DNA of 64,000 nt from Bacillota bacterium (GTDB lineage Bacteria; Bacillota; Desulfotomaculia; Desulfotomaculales; Ammonificaceae): assembly GCA_040755295.1 (NCBI GenBank), contig JBFMBK010000003.1:62001-126000 (forward strand), read 5' to 3'. Within the stretch, counting starts at the first letter, position 1. Every line of letters starts with the position of its first letter. The notes under the pieces were generated by a model. That model did no database searches. It was not told where the DNA came from and saw nothing but the letters and a program-made list of their open reading frames with translations. The position numbers and the translations under genes were made by a program. Shown in pieces: positions 43,330-52,629 of this stretch.

Positions 43330-43788
43330 GTGCTGCCAACACCGAAAAAGTACTTTGTAACCGCTGCCGCAGCCGAGGGTATAACGCGGTTAAACGCCTT
43401 TGATAACGCGCTCCTTGCCGCGCGTATAGGCAACGTGAACATCATCCGGGTATCGAGTATACTCCCACCAGGCACGAAATACGATCCCGGCCTGATCCTC
43501 CCGCCGGGATCACTTGTTCCTACGGCTTACGGATCGATCACCAGCGAGACGCCGGGAGAGTTGATCGCCGCCGCTGTGGGAGTGGGGATTTCGAGTGAAA
43601 GCTTCGGTGTAATAATGGAGTTTTCCGGGAAATGCGACGAGAAGACGGCGCGGGCAAGAGTTGATGAGATGATCAGAGAGGCTTTCGCCCGAAGAGGTAT
43701 GGAAGTCAAGGAGATTAAAACAGCGGCGGTGCAGCATACCGTCGAGAGGATAGGATGCGTTTTGGCGGCTGTTCCGCTCTGGTATTAG
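43330..43788 (+). CDS. pdaD: Pyruvoyl-dependent arginine decarboxylase
   Basis: 152 residues, the usual size. The proenzyme cleaves itself at the serine in TAYGSITSETPGE to make the pyruvoyl cofactor; the upstream ILPPGTKYDPGLILPPGSLV is a family hallmark. It decarboxylates arginine to agmatine, the first step of the operon that continues with spermidine synthase and agmatinase. The GTG start follows GAGGGGAG. A PLP-type decarboxylase of the same reaction class is encoded at 55.7 kb. Confidence 0.94.
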   Translation: MLPTPKKYFVTAAAAEGITRLNAFDNALLAARIGNVNIIRVSSILPPGTKYDPGLILPPGSLVPTAYGSITSETPGELIAAAVGVGISSESFGVIMEFSGKCDEKTARARVDEMIREAFARRGMEVKEIKTAAVQHTVERIGCVLAAVPLWY

Positions 43789-43815
43789 CCGCGTTATTGT
43801 AAGGAGGTATTTTCG

Positions 43816-44649
43816 GTGGAACTCTGGTATACGGAAAACCAAAACAGTAATTTGCGTTTGAGCTGCCTGGTTACAAGAACATTGCACGTTGAGGAAACGT
43901 CTTATCAGCACCTGGCGGTGTTGGAGACACCGGGATTCGGACGGGTTCTTTTGCTTGACGGAATCGTGCAGACCACGGTTTGGGACGAATACATCTATCA
44001 CGAGATGATCGCGCATGTGCCCTTGAACACGCACCGGGACCCGAAAAGGGTTCTGGTCATCGGAGGCGGGGACGGAGGAACGGCGCGGGAAACGGTACGG
44101 CACCCGAAAGTGGAAAAAACGGTAATGGTGGAGATTGACGAGCGGGTTGTGGCGGCGTCGCGCGAGTATTTGCCCGAACTGAGCGCCGGCTTCGGTGACC
44201 CTAAACTTGAACTGCGTATTGACGACGGGATTAAACACGTTGCGGAATGTAAAGGTGAGTACGATGTGGCCGTCATCGATTCAACGGATCCCATAGGACC
44301 GGCCGTGGGGCTGTTCAGCAGGGACTTTTACGAAAAGTTGGCCGGGGCGCTGAAGGACGACGGCCTGTTTGTCGCCCAGACAGAGTCTCCGCTTTTCAAC
44401 CTGGACTTTATTGAACGCATCTATAATGACCTTAAGGGAATATATCCCATAGTACGCACCTATCTGGCAGTGGTGCCTTCATACCCGGGTGGGCTCTGGA
44501 GTTTTACCATGGGATCAAAGAAGTACGATCCGCTTACGGTGGATTTGGATAAAATACCGGGGCTTTCGTACCGATATTATAACCGTGAAATACATAGGGC
44601 GTCGTTTGCTCTGCCGCAGTTCTTAAAGGAAAAACTGAGTAAGATGTAG
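43816..44649 (+). CDS. speE: Spermidine synthase (aminopropyltransferase)
   Basis: 277 residues. N-terminal beta domain (ELWYTENQNSNLRLSCLV), then the Rossmann-like domain with VLVIGGGDGGTARETVRH (decarboxylated-SAM site), VMVEIDERVV and DVAVIDSTDPIGPAVGLF, which carries the catalytic aspartate. It transfers aminopropyl from decarboxylated S-adenosylmethionine to putrescine, or to agmatine in thermophile-type pathways. GTG start behind AAGGAGGT, 27 bases after pdaD. S-adenosylmethionine decarboxylase is not in the window. Confidence 0.95.
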   Translation: MELWYTENQNSNLRLSCLVTRTLHVEETSYQHLAVLETPGFGRVLLLDGIVQTTVWDEYIYHEMIAHVPLNTHRDPKRVLVIGGGDGGTARETVRHPKVEKTVMVEIDERVVAASREYLPELSAGFGDPKLELRIDDGIKHVAECKGEYDVAVIDSTDPIGPAVGLFSRDFYEKLAGALKDDGLFVAQTESPLFNLDFIERIYNDLKGIYPIVRTYLAVVPSYPGGLWSFTMGSKKYDPLTVDLDKIPGLSYRYYNREIHRASFALPQFLKEKLSKM

Positions 44650-44661
44650 AATGTTTGTGGC

Positions 44662-45522
44662 ATGTTTAAGGAAATCGGACGGGAAGAAGCCTTTTTGGGG
44701 GCGACTGCCGGCTACGAGGGGTCCCGGGTTGTGCTTGTCGGCGCCGGGCTTGACGCCACCGTATGTTTTAGACCGGGAACCCGTGAGGGTCCGCGGGCAA
44801 TTCGCTATTATTCAAGGTGCCTGGAGGAATACAGCCTACGTCAGGACCGGGACCTGCGCGAAGCATCTTTCTGTGACCTCGGTGATGTAAATCTGCCTTT
44901 TGGAGACGTTCATAACGCACTTTTAAGGATCGAACAGGCGGCGTCAAAGATTGTATCGGAAGAAAAAATTCCGGTGTTCATCGGCGGAGAACACCTTGTC
45001 ACGCTTCCTCTGATTAAAGCGGTTTGTCAAAGGTACCGGGATATAGTGGTGCTCCATTTAGACGCGCACGCCGACCTGCGGGACGATTACCTGGGAGTCG
45101 GATTGTCACACGCCACTGTCATGCGAAGGGTATGTGAGTTATTAGGCCCGGGACGCGTTTATCAGTTCGGCATCCGTTCGATGGATAAACCCGAGCTTGA
45201 TTTTGCACGCGCTCACACGAGGCTCTATTTTGACAAAGTAAGCGAACCGCTCGCGGCGATATCTGCGCAAATCAAGGGAAAACCGGTTTACATAACGTTA
45301 GATATGGACGTAGTGGATCCGGCTTACGCTCCGGGGGTGGGAACACCGGAACCAGGCGGAATCGGCCCACGGGAACTGATGGATTCCGTTTATCAGTTTG
45401 AAGAATTCCAGGTGGTAGGGTTCGACCTGGTTGAAGTAAGCCCCGCCTTCGATCCGGGCGGGCTTGCACCGTTACTGGCTGCGAAAGTCGTCAGAGAATT
45501 GGTGCTTCTCCTGGCAGAGTAA
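44662..45522 (+). CDS. speB: Agmatinase/ureohydrolase
   Basis: 286 residues of the ureohydrolase family. Binuclear manganese ligands are in GGEHLVTLPL, VVLHLDAHADLRDDY and YITLDMDVVDPAYAPGVGTP. It hydrolyses agmatine to putrescine and urea, or N1-aminopropylagmatine to spermidine. It follows speE by 12 bases, so pdaD-speE-speB form one operon; a strong terminator follows at 45554. The gene order with speE before speB fits either route. Confidence 0.94.
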   Translation: MFKEIGREEAFLGATAGYEGSRVVLVGAGLDATVCFRPGTREGPRAIRYYSRCLEEYSLRQDRDLREASFCDLGDVNLPFGDVHNALLRIEQAASKIVSEEKIPVFIGGEHLVTLPLIKAVCQRYRDIVVLHLDAHADLRDDYLGVGLSHATVMRRVCELLGPGRVYQFGIRSMDKPELDFARAHTRLYFDKVSEPLAAISAQIKGKPVYITLDMDVVDPAYAPGVGTPEPGGIGPRELMDSVYQFEEFQVVGFDLVEVSPAFDPGGLAPLLAAKVVRELVLLLAE

Positions 45523-45553
45523 TGAAAACGCGAAAATGACAAGAAAGACTTCG

Positions 45554-45575
45554 AAACCCTTGCGGCAAGGGTTTT
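45554..45575 (+). terminator. Intrinsic terminator after polyamine operon
   Basis: AAACCCTTG/CAAGGGTTT perfect stem with a 3-base loop and T-run. Confidence 0.88.
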
Positions 45576-45622
45576 ACTAGGTTAAAAACTAAAATTAAGG
45601 CTCACAGATTGGAGGTGAATTT

Positions 45623-47284
45623 TTGCGCGAAGGTAAGGTACAAATAATACCCCTGGGCGGCCTTGGTGAGATCGGAAAGAATTCAATGGCCATCCGGTAC
45701 CGCGACGATATCGTTTTAGTGGATTACGGACTGATGTTTCCTGAAGATGAACTTTTGGGCATCGATGTGGTGATCCCCGATGCGAGCTACCTGCTTGAAA
45801 GCAAGAAACTCCTTAAGGGAATCGTGCTTACACACGGCCATGAAGACCACATCGGGGCTCTTCCATACATGCTGCACCAGTTGGACGTGCCTGTTTACGG
45901 AACACGTTTGACACTCGGTCTTTTACAGGGAAAACTTGAGGAGCACCTGCCTGGGTATCAGGCGGATTTACGTGTGGTGAAGCCCCGGGATATCGTGGAG
46001 ATCGGCAATTTCAAGGTTGAATTCATACGCGTCTCTCACAGCATCCCGGACGCGGTGGCGGTGGCGGTTCATACCCCGGTGGGGGTGATACTGCATACGG
46101 GAGATTTTAAGTTTGACCATACCCCGGTTGACGGCGAAATGATCGATTTTCACCGGTTCGGCCAATTGGGTGAAAAAGGGGTGCTGGTACTTCTGTCGGA
46201 CAGCACAAACGTGGAGCGTCCGGGCTACACTATGTCCGAAAGGGTTGTCGGCGAGACCTTTGACGATACCTTCCGGCACTCGCGAAACCGGATAATCATC
46301 GCCACATTCGCTTCCAACATCCACCGGATCCAGCAGGCGATTCTGGTAGCGCAGCGCTACCGGCGGAAGGTGGCGGTTGCCGGCAGGAGTATTGTGAACG
46401 TCGTGAATATAGCGCATAAGCTGGGTTATCTACAAATACCGCAAGGCCTTATGGTGGAGCTTGAAGAAGCCAACCGGCTGCCCAGCCGGGAAGTGGTGAT
46501 ACTCACCACCGGCAGTCAGGGTGAGCCGATGTCGGCATTAACCAGGATGGCAATGGCCGATCATAAACTTGTGGAAATAGTACCGGGAGATACAGTTATT
46601 ATCTCCGCGGTGCCGATACCCGGAAACGAAAAACTGGTGGCGCGGGTTATAGACCAGCTTTTCAAACGGGGCGCCGAGGTGTTGTACGAAGCGGTCTCCG
46701 GTATTCACGTTTCCGGCCATCCCAGCCAGGAAGAACTAAAGCTGATGTTAAACCTTACGCGGCCGAAGTTCTTTATACCCGTGCACGGCGAGTACAGGAT
46801 GCTGAAACAGCACGCTGAACTGGCGAAGGATATCGGCGTCAAGGCGGAGAATATATTCATTACGGAAAACGGACAGATTGTGGAGTTCACGCCGAAAAGC
46901 GGACGCTTCAGCGGGAGGGTGACCGCCGGCCGCGTTCTCGTGGACGGCCTGGGAGTCGGTGACGTAGGTAATATTGTGCTGCGCGACCGGAAGCAGTTGG
47001 CGCAGGACGGAATATTAATAGTTGTCCTGGGGCTGAGCCAGGAATCCGGTCAGGTGGTTGCAGGACCGGATATCGTTTCCCGGGGGTTTGTATACATGAG
47101 AGAATCCGAGCAGCTTCTTGAGGAAGCAAGGGAACAGGTGATCAACGCCCTGGAGAAATGCTCCGTCAGAGGAACCACCGAATGGGCAAGCATCAAGTCA
47201 CAGGTAAGGGATGTACTGGGACGTTTTCTATACGATCGGACAAGAAGACGGCCTATGATACTACCGATAATCATGGAGGTTTAA
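45623..47284 (+). CDS. rnj: Ribonuclease J
   Basis: 553 residues, full-length metallo-beta-lactamase/beta-CASP RNase. Zinc-site motif LTHGHEDHIGALPYML near residue 75, then SHSIPDAVAVAVHTPVG and HTGDFKFDHTP; the beta-CASP region has TGSQGEPMSALTRMA and the C-terminus has VSGHPSQEELKLM and PVHGEYRML. It performs 5'-3' exonuclease and endonuclease turnover of mRNA in Gram-positive bacteria. TTG start behind GGAGGTGAA. Length matches RNase J1/J2. Confidence 0.96.
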   Translation: MREGKVQIIPLGGLGEIGKNSMAIRYRDDIVLVDYGLMFPEDELLGIDVVIPDASYLLESKKLLKGIVLTHGHEDHIGALPYMLHQLDVPVYGTRLTLGLLQGKLEEHLPGYQADLRVVKPRDIVEIGNFKVEFIRVSHSIPDAVAVAVHTPVGVILHTGDFKFDHTPVDGEMIDFHRFGQLGEKGVLVLLSDSTNVERPGYTMSERVVGETFDDTFRHSRNRIIIATFASNIHRIQQAILVAQRYRRKVAVAGRSIVNVVNIAHKLGYLQIPQGLMVELEEANRLPSREVVILTTGSQGEPMSALTRMAMADHKLVEIVPGDTVIISAVPIPGNEKLVARVIDQLFKRGAEVLYEAVSGIHVSGHPSQEELKLMLNLTRPKFFIPVHGEYRMLKQHAELAKDIGVKAENIFITENGQIVEFTPKSGRFSGRVTAGRVLVDGLGVGDVGNIVLRDRKQLAQDGILIVVLGLSQESGQVVAGPDIVSRGFVYMRESEQLLEEAREQVINALEKCSVRGTTEWASIKSQVRDVLGRFLYDRTRRRPMILPIIMEV

Positions 47285-47287
47285 AAG

Positions 47288-47461
47288 ATGGTTCCACAAT
47301 CAAAAGCCGGGGTTAAAGCACGCCTTAAGCTGCAAGGATGCCTGATGCTTGCAGCCGGCGTTCTCGGTGTGCTTGATTTGCTATTCTGCTGGATACCGAA
47401 GGTTATTCCTTACCGCAGGTCCAAACCGCAGGGGAGAATGGTGTTCAGGGTGCGGAGATAA
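47288..47461 (+). CDS. 57-residue single-span membrane peptide
   Basis: ATG begins 3 bases after the RNase J stop codon; the ribosome site GGAGG lies inside the end of the RNase J gene, implying coupled translation. The sequence has a basic N-terminus (MVPQSKAGVKARLKLQG), one hydrophobic helix (CLMLAAGVLGVLDLLFCWI) and a strongly basic tail (YRRSKPQGRMVFRVRR). No family recognised. Confidence 0.6.
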   Translation: MVPQSKAGVKARLKLQGCLMLAAGVLGVLDLLFCWIPKVIPYRRSKPQGRMVFRVRR

Positions 47462-47506
47462 GACTTCTGCGGAGCTGACGACGGACATATTACAGTGCTA
47501 TAAGAA

Positions 47507-47531
47507 ATGGGGACCTGAGAATGGTCCCCAT
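47507..47531. terminator. Stem-loop between convergent genes
   Basis: ATGGGGACC/GGTCCCCAT, 9 perfect pairs and 7-base loop, lying between the RNase J operon and hsp20, which converge. No U-run on either side, so terminator function is likely but not certain. Confidence 0.55.
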
Positions 47532-47557
47532 GTTAGTCGGCTATCGTAGTCCCAATA

Positions 47558-47998
47558 TCACTCCGGCTTGATTTCCGTCTGGTTCCGTCCGGCTGTTTTC
47601 ATCTTGGGAATCACAACCTCAAGAACACCGTTCTTGAAAGTGGCTTTGGCGCTTTCACGTTCCACGGGTAAAGGAAGCGAAACCGTCCTGGAAAAACTAC
47701 CGTAGGAGCGTTCACTTCGATAATAATTTTTCCCTTTGACTTCCCTTTCCTCACTTGTCGTTCCCCGAATGGTTATCTCCTGATCCGAGACCAGTACCGT
47801 GGTGTTTTCCTTTTCAACTCCCGGCAGATCAGCTTTAACAACGATACTGTCTTCCTGTTCGAGAACATCTACCGCCGGGAGCCACGCGTCCATCTGCCCT
47901 TTTTCAAAAAGCTTCGGTAACCGGTTGAATGCCTTTTCCATCGATTCGCGCAATTCACGAAGTTCACGCCAGGGATCTTTGGGCAACATGTTCGGCAT
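47558..47998 (-). CDS. Hsp20/alpha-crystallin small heat-shock protein
   Basis: About 146 residues from an ATG behind GGGAGGTGG. The alpha-crystallin domain is seen from AWLPAVDVLEQEDSIVVKAD through LPGVEKENTTVLVSDQEITI to FKNGVLEVVIPK. It acts as an ATP-independent holdase. Length and motifs are normal for bacterial class A/B sHSPs. Confidence 0.94.
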   Translation of the reverse strand: MPNMLPKDPWRELRELRESMEKAFNRLPKLFEKGQMDAWLPAVDVLEQEDSIVVKADLPGVEKENTTVLVSDQEITIRGTTSEEREVKGKNYYRSERSYGSFSRTVSLPLPVERESAKATFKNGVLEVVIPKMKTAGRNQTEIKPE

Positions 47999-48076
47999 AA
48001 AAACCACCTCCCTTAGAATCTTCCGGGTGAGTACATTGTACAACAATTCACAATTAAAAGCAAGATCCTTATACCA

Positions 48077-48352
48077 TTATTTAGATAATAGTCCGGCTTC
48101 TTTCAACCTTTCGTATGTATAGTCGCGCGCGGCCTTCTGTTCCTTATCGCCGAAGGATTTTAGTATCATAAGTTCCGGTCCCAGACGGGCGAGAAAGATT
48201 GCGCTTGATTTTAACTCCACTACAAGGTAAAGGTGGTCTTCGGGCCTTATCTGAAGGGCATAGTCTTCCCGGGGAGTGGCGAAAACGGGGATGCTTTCGC
48301 GGTTGGCGGTGAAATGCTCGACTGCTTCTTTGATGGTGATTTTCTTTCTCAA
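48077..48352 (-). CDS. Conserved-looking small protein of unknown function
   Basis: 91 residues from a TTG with AGGAGG upstream. Alternating hydrophobic strands in the middle (HLYLVVELKSSAIFLARLGP) and helical ends; no signal peptide. It lies on the same strand as hsp20, 79 bases upstream of it. No family recognised. Confidence 0.6.
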   Translation of the reverse strand: MRKKITIKEAVEHFTANRESIPVFATPREDYALQIRPEDHLYLVVELKSSAIFLARLGPELMILKSFGDKEQKAARDYTYERLKEAGLLSK

Positions 48353-48640
48353 CGGATACGGACCTCCTGTAAGTATTCTGAATGCAAGACATGATGTCGA
48401 TGCTTAAGAGAGTTTTGCAAAACAATTAATCGGCAGAAAGGCTCCCAACGTCTTTCGGCAGTAAAAATTCCGGGGAATGCGAAATACTCTTACTCAATAA
48501 TTTTAAACGGATGTTTTTTCCTTGTCACCAGGAAATATGAACTTTAGTAAAGAATAATATCTGCGATAATATGAGCAGGTGCTTTTTCCGGTAAAAGCAG
48601 CAGTACCCATTATTTTGATTAAGGTACGGGAGGGAAAACG

Positions 48641-49330
48641 GTGCGGGTATTTTTTAAACCGGAAAACGGAGCGCAGGCGAAGAATCAACCTCAATCAAAA
48701 AAAGGGGAATTCGGAGCGGTTCTCGATACAACCGTTTCCGCGGCAAACAGGAGCGGAGGGTTGGAATCGGTGTTCTCGGCGGCAGCGTCGCGTTTCGGGC
48801 TGCGTCCTGAACTGCTGAAGGCGGTGGCGCAGGCGGAGTCAAATTTCAATCCAAAGGCGGTATCGAAGGCGGGAGCGCAGGGGATTATGCAGCTCATGCC
48901 CGCCACTGCAAGGGGGTTGGGCGTGCGCGATCCTTTCAACCCGGTGGAAAATATCTTTGCCGGTGCGGCATACCTGCGTTCACTTCTGGACCGGTTCGAC
49001 GGGAACGAGACCCTGGCACTGGCGGCGTATAACGCTGGTCCGGGAGCGGTGGCTCGTTACGGAGGCGTTCCTCCTTACAGGGAAACGCAGGCGTACGTGG
49101 CCCGCGTGCTGGGTCTTAGCGACCACCGTACGGGTGTTGCGGTTGCGCCGGCTGGGGGCAGCACTGACAGCGTTCCTGATAATTCCCGGGAATATTCCCT
49201 CAGCGCCCTAAACGACCCGAATAACACCGCAGTATCGGAGGATTTAAGCACCGTGGCACTGGTTATGCGTTACGCATTAATGGAGTATGTTCTCCATGCT
49301 TCGGAATCCCAGGAGGAAGAACAAACTTAG
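48641..49330 (+). CDS. Lytic transglycosylase (SLT family)
   Basis: 229 residues. The goose-type/SLT catalytic domain is at about 50-155, with [20 protein letters not shown] (Glu of AESxF as catalytic acid), [33 protein letters not shown] and [10 protein letters not shown]. The N-terminus is polar without a signal peptide, and the C-terminus is low-complexity and ends in a charged tail. It would cleave peptidoglycan to 1,6-anhydro products. GTG start behind GGGAGGG. Export without a signal peptide is odd and could suggest mother-cell or phage-like use. Confidence 0.9.
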   Translation: MRVFFKPENGAQAKNQPQSKKGEFGAVLDTTVSAANRSGGLESVFSAAASRFGLRPELLKAVAQAESNFNPKAVSKAGAQGIMQLMPATARGLGVRDPFNPVENIFAGAAYLRSLLDRFDGNETLALAAYNAGPGAVARYGGVPPYRETQAYVARVLGLSDHRTGVAVAPAGGSTDSVPDNSREYSLSALNDPNNTAVSEDLSTVALVMRYALMEYVLHASESQEEEQT

Positions 49331-49563
49331 CGGTATAGTTTTGAATCCACGAAAAGGGCCTCTCCACGCACCATTTGGTGAAAATCCGTCGAAATATTTA
49401 AAACGTTACTTTAATGGAACCGCCGGCGCCGGGCTCTTTAACGGACGTCTGTGTTTTTAAGGGTGTAAGATTAATAATAATTGCCTGCACGGCGTATTGA
49501 ATAGGCGCAGACCGTTGAAATGGTTTATCATAATTATACGAGAATATGCTCGGAGTGTTGTCC

Positions 49564-51693
49564 ATGCGAAACGTATTATACATATTGGCCGTATTTACGT
49601 TGTTACTCGGCGGCTGCAAAACCTCTCAGGAACCTCCGGGGGCTTCGACAGCAAAACCTACGGCTCTTGAGCGTAATGCCCTGGAACTGCTCCCCCCCGG
49701 AACAGCGATCCTGCGACCGGGCGCTACCGAACCGGGGGTAAAACGGCCTCCGGCGGTGCAGGAGGTTGACCTTGACGGCGACGGCAAACGGGAGTTGGTG
49801 GCGGGTTACCGGCTTGCGAACTCTGAAGAGGAAGCGGGCGGGGGCGGCCTGTCTTCAGGCACGGCAGGTGTCATGATCGCGTACCGCGAAGGAAACGCGT
49901 ATAAAAAGGCCTGGCGGCAGGAACTCGGTTACAGATTGACTGATATCCGGTGCCGGGACATGGACGGTGACGGGGTCCCCGAAGTCGTGGCGGGAGGTTC
50001 GAAAGGAGCGTCGGCGGCCAAACTGCTTCAGGTATTGAAGGTTTACCCTAACGAAAAGGGTGCGGTGGACGTGTACCCGTTGTGGCGAAGCGGGTATCAT
50101 CGCGTGGATATCGGCGACTTCGACCGGGACGGACGCGAGGAGATGGCGCTTTGGGCGAAAGATGCAGGTAACGCATTCATTGTGGAGGTCTACAGTTGCG
50201 CCGTGCCGTATGCCCCGGTATTCCAGTCGGTGGAAAGCGCTTATCAATCTTATTTCCCCTGCGTTGTCGCTTACTATAAGGACCAGATCAAGACAACTAA
50301 AAACACGCGCTTGCTCTGGTACTACCTGGCAGACGCGCAGATAAAGGCAGGACAGACGGAAGATGCGTTGTCGTCCATCGATCGGGGAAGGCGGTCAGCG
50401 GGTTACCCGCCCGAACAATCGTTTAACGTCCTTAAAGGTGAAGCCTTGACGGCTCTAAAACGTTATTCCGAGGCGTTGAATTATTTTGCCGAAGTAACCA
50501 AACGGGACGGCACCTCCACTACGGGAAAGAGTTCGGGACAAGAAACAGCCAAGGCGGACGCTAACGGCACTGCAACACTCGTCCGGGCTTATTACAGCGC
50601 GGGAAAAGCATATGAAGCCCTCGAACGTTTCAAAGAAGCGGAACAGGCGTACAAGCGGGCAAAAGAACTTCGCCCTGACTGGCCGCTGCCGGAAAGAAGG
50701 CTTCAAAGACTGGAGCTGTATCCGTCGGTTAAGGAGGTTGTCCGTTATCTGGATGCGGGAAACTCCGGGATAGCGGATCATGGCACCGGAGGATTGGAAA
50801 GATGGGGTTCGCAGCACGGGCTGGTGATTCGAGCCGTCGAAGCCTCTCCTGCCCCCGGAGCCAACAGTTCAAACAGTTCGAGACCTTTGTTGCTGGACAT
50901 AAGAAAAGAACAGGATTTAAACGCATCGGCCCATCTCATATACCGGCGGGATGCGGAGCGCCCGGAAGGGAAAGAGTCATTCCGTTCCCAGATCTTTTAC
51001 AGCGCGGACTTCCCGGAGCACGGTATAAATTCCGGGTTTGCGACGAGCGACGCACGAGTGTATGTAGACAAGGATGGAAGGCCGGAAATGGGAGTGGTTT
51101 ACGATAGCTGCGCCGGGGGAAGCGGCTCACCGATCCCGACTTACTATCTGTACCGATTTAAGGATGACCGATGGCGGATATCCTGGCGCGCCCCCGTGAT
51201 CGGGACGGTCTGGCGCGCATTTCACGGAAAGATTGAATTTACGGGGCAAGGTCTGGAGACACTTGGGCTCTCGGGAGAAATATGGACCTCCGACGGGAAG
51301 GGCAGCCTTTTCCACGAAGCCAATGCCGGACCGCATCGAAATTTTTACGACGTTTGGAGACGCGACGGAAACGGGTACGGGCGCGTGAAAGCGGAAATCC
51401 TTCCGTCGGCTTACGGCACCTTGATCGATTTTGTATGGGCTCTTTCAAACGGGAAAGAGGATGAGGCAGGACTGTTGGTGGTTGATAAAAACCTCATACT
51501 AAAAGCCAAGGACGCCGGGATGGTGCAGTCACCCCTTGGTCAGGGATGGCTGATCGATTTCGGCGGTCCCTCGCAGCTCGAAAAGGGACCGATACGTATA
51601 GACTCCGGTTCTTGTTCCGGCACGCGCCTTACCTTTAAAAAGGACGGCGACAGATGGCTTATCGCTTCCATTACCAAGGACGCGGAGAATTAA
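49564..51693 (+). CDS. Large lipoprotein with repeat and TPR-like regions
   Basis: About 709 residues. Lipoprotein signal peptide MRNVLYILAVFTLLLGGC (lipobox LGGC). Residues about 65-200 hold FG-GAP-like acidic repeats (VDLDGDGKRELV, CRDMDGDGVPEVVAGG, GDFDRDGREEMALW). Residues about 240-380 contain TPR-type helices (LLWYYLADAQIKAGQTEDAL; ALERFKEAEQAYKRAKELRP). The C-terminal third is beta-rich (DARVYVDKDGRPEMGVVYDS). The ATG at 49564 has GGAGTG upstream. Function unknown; probably a cell-surface scaffold. Confidence 0.78.
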   Translation: MRNVLYILAVFTLLLGGCKTSQEPPGASTAKPTALERNALELLPPGTAILRPGATEPGVKRPPAVQEVDLDGDGKRELVAGYRLANSEEEAGGGGLSSGTAGVMIAYREGNAYKKAWRQELGYRLTDIRCRDMDGDGVPEVVAGGSKGASAAKLLQVLKVYPNEKGAVDVYPLWRSGYHRVDIGDFDRDGREEMALWAKDAGNAFIVEVYSCAVPYAPVFQSVESAYQSYFPCVVAYYKDQIKTTKNTRLLWYYLADAQIKAGQTEDALSSIDRGRRSAGYPPEQSFNVLKGEALTALKRYSEALNYFAEVTKRDGTSTTGKSSGQETAKADANGTATLVRAYYSAGKAYEALERFKEAEQAYKRAKELRPDWPLPERRLQRLELYPSVKEVVRYLDAGNSGIADHGTGGLERWGSQHGLVIRAVEASPAPGANSSNSSRPLLLDIRKEQDLNASAHLIYRRDAERPEGKESFRSQIFYSADFPEHGINSGFATSDARVYVDKDGRPEMGVVYDSCAGGSGSPIPTYYLYRFKDDRWRISWRAPVIGTVWRAFHGKIEFTGQGLETLGLSGEIWTSDGKGSLFHEANAGPHRNFYDVWRRDGNGYGRVKAEILPSAYGTLIDFVWALSNGKEDEAGLLVVDKNLILKAKDAGMVQSPLGQGWLIDFGGPSQLEKGPIRIDSGSCSGTRLTFKKDGDRWLIASITKDAEN

Positions 51694-51923
51694 TGATACC
51701 GTAACTGCAAAGACTGGGATTTCGGGAGCTGTTGTTTATGAGCGACGAATAACTACCGGCGAGAGACGTTTGGAGCGGCGTCATATAAATCCATGTTGCA
51801 GTTCAGCTATAAGTGACATTATGTTACAAAATCAACCCCTTGACACGACCTCTTACTAAAAATAGTATGACCTTAATAACTTTGCCATAAATTTAGTTAA
51901 ATTGCGGCGGCGGGGGTTCACAG

Positions 51924-52505
51924 ATGGAGCCGGTGGAACGCCTCATGTCATCTATTCGGAAGCGCATCGGACTTTGCCGGCGGGCCACAGACCGGCCATG
52001 GGTGTTGTTGTGCGTCGGCACCGACCGCTTGACCGGCGACGCGCTCGGGCCCCTTGTAGGAACAATGGTTTCCGAGTCATACGACAATCCGTTTCACGTT
52101 TACGGAACTCTTGCGGATCCAGTCCACGCACTGAACCTTCACGAAAAAATCGAAGAGATAGAAAACCGGCACCAACGATACTTTATGATTGCCGTAGACG
52201 CGTGTCTGGGTCACTCGAAGAATATCGGCGTAATCAACGTGGGAATCGGCCCCATCCATCCCGGTACGGGAGTGAAGAAATCGCTGCCGCCTGTCGGGCA
52301 CATATACGTCACCGGTGTGGTTAACGCTGCCGGTCCCATGGAAAAGGAACGTCTTCAAAACACCCGACTTCACCTCGTGGTAAGGCAGGCCACGGTAATA
52401 TCCAGCGCTTTGCTGCAAGTCGCCCGCGAAGAAAGAACCCATCGTGTTATTCCGCTTCCTGTAGTGAACCGTCATTTCATCCAGCGCTTTTGTTCGGTAA
52501 CATAG
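51924..52505 (+). CDS. yyaC: Spore protease-like YyaC family protein
   Basis: 193 residues of the DUF1256/YyaC family, which shares the hydrogenase-maturation-protease fold. Visible motifs: VLLCVGTDRLTGDALGPLVG, YGTLADPVHALNL and MIAVDACLGHSKNIG. YyaC is found in endospore formers and is linked to sporulation. ATG start, no close neighbour in the same operon. It supports a spore-forming host. Confidence 0.9.
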   Translation: MEPVERLMSSIRKRIGLCRRATDRPWVLLCVGTDRLTGDALGPLVGTMVSESYDNPFHVYGTLADPVHALNLHEKIEEIENRHQRYFMIAVDACLGHSKNIGVINVGIGPIHPGTGVKKSLPPVGHIYVTGVVNAAGPMEKERLQNTRLHLVVRQATVISSALLQVAREERTHRVIPLPVVNRHFIQRFCSVT

Positions 52506-52629
52506 TTGTTGTTCATTATATAGAAAGACGCGATTGAGCTCGCGGAAACGGGCTTAGTTGTGTTTTTACACCTATTGCCGATTGCCGGAGACAAGGCTAA
52601 AATATAGAAAAAAATAAAGGATCGTTGAC

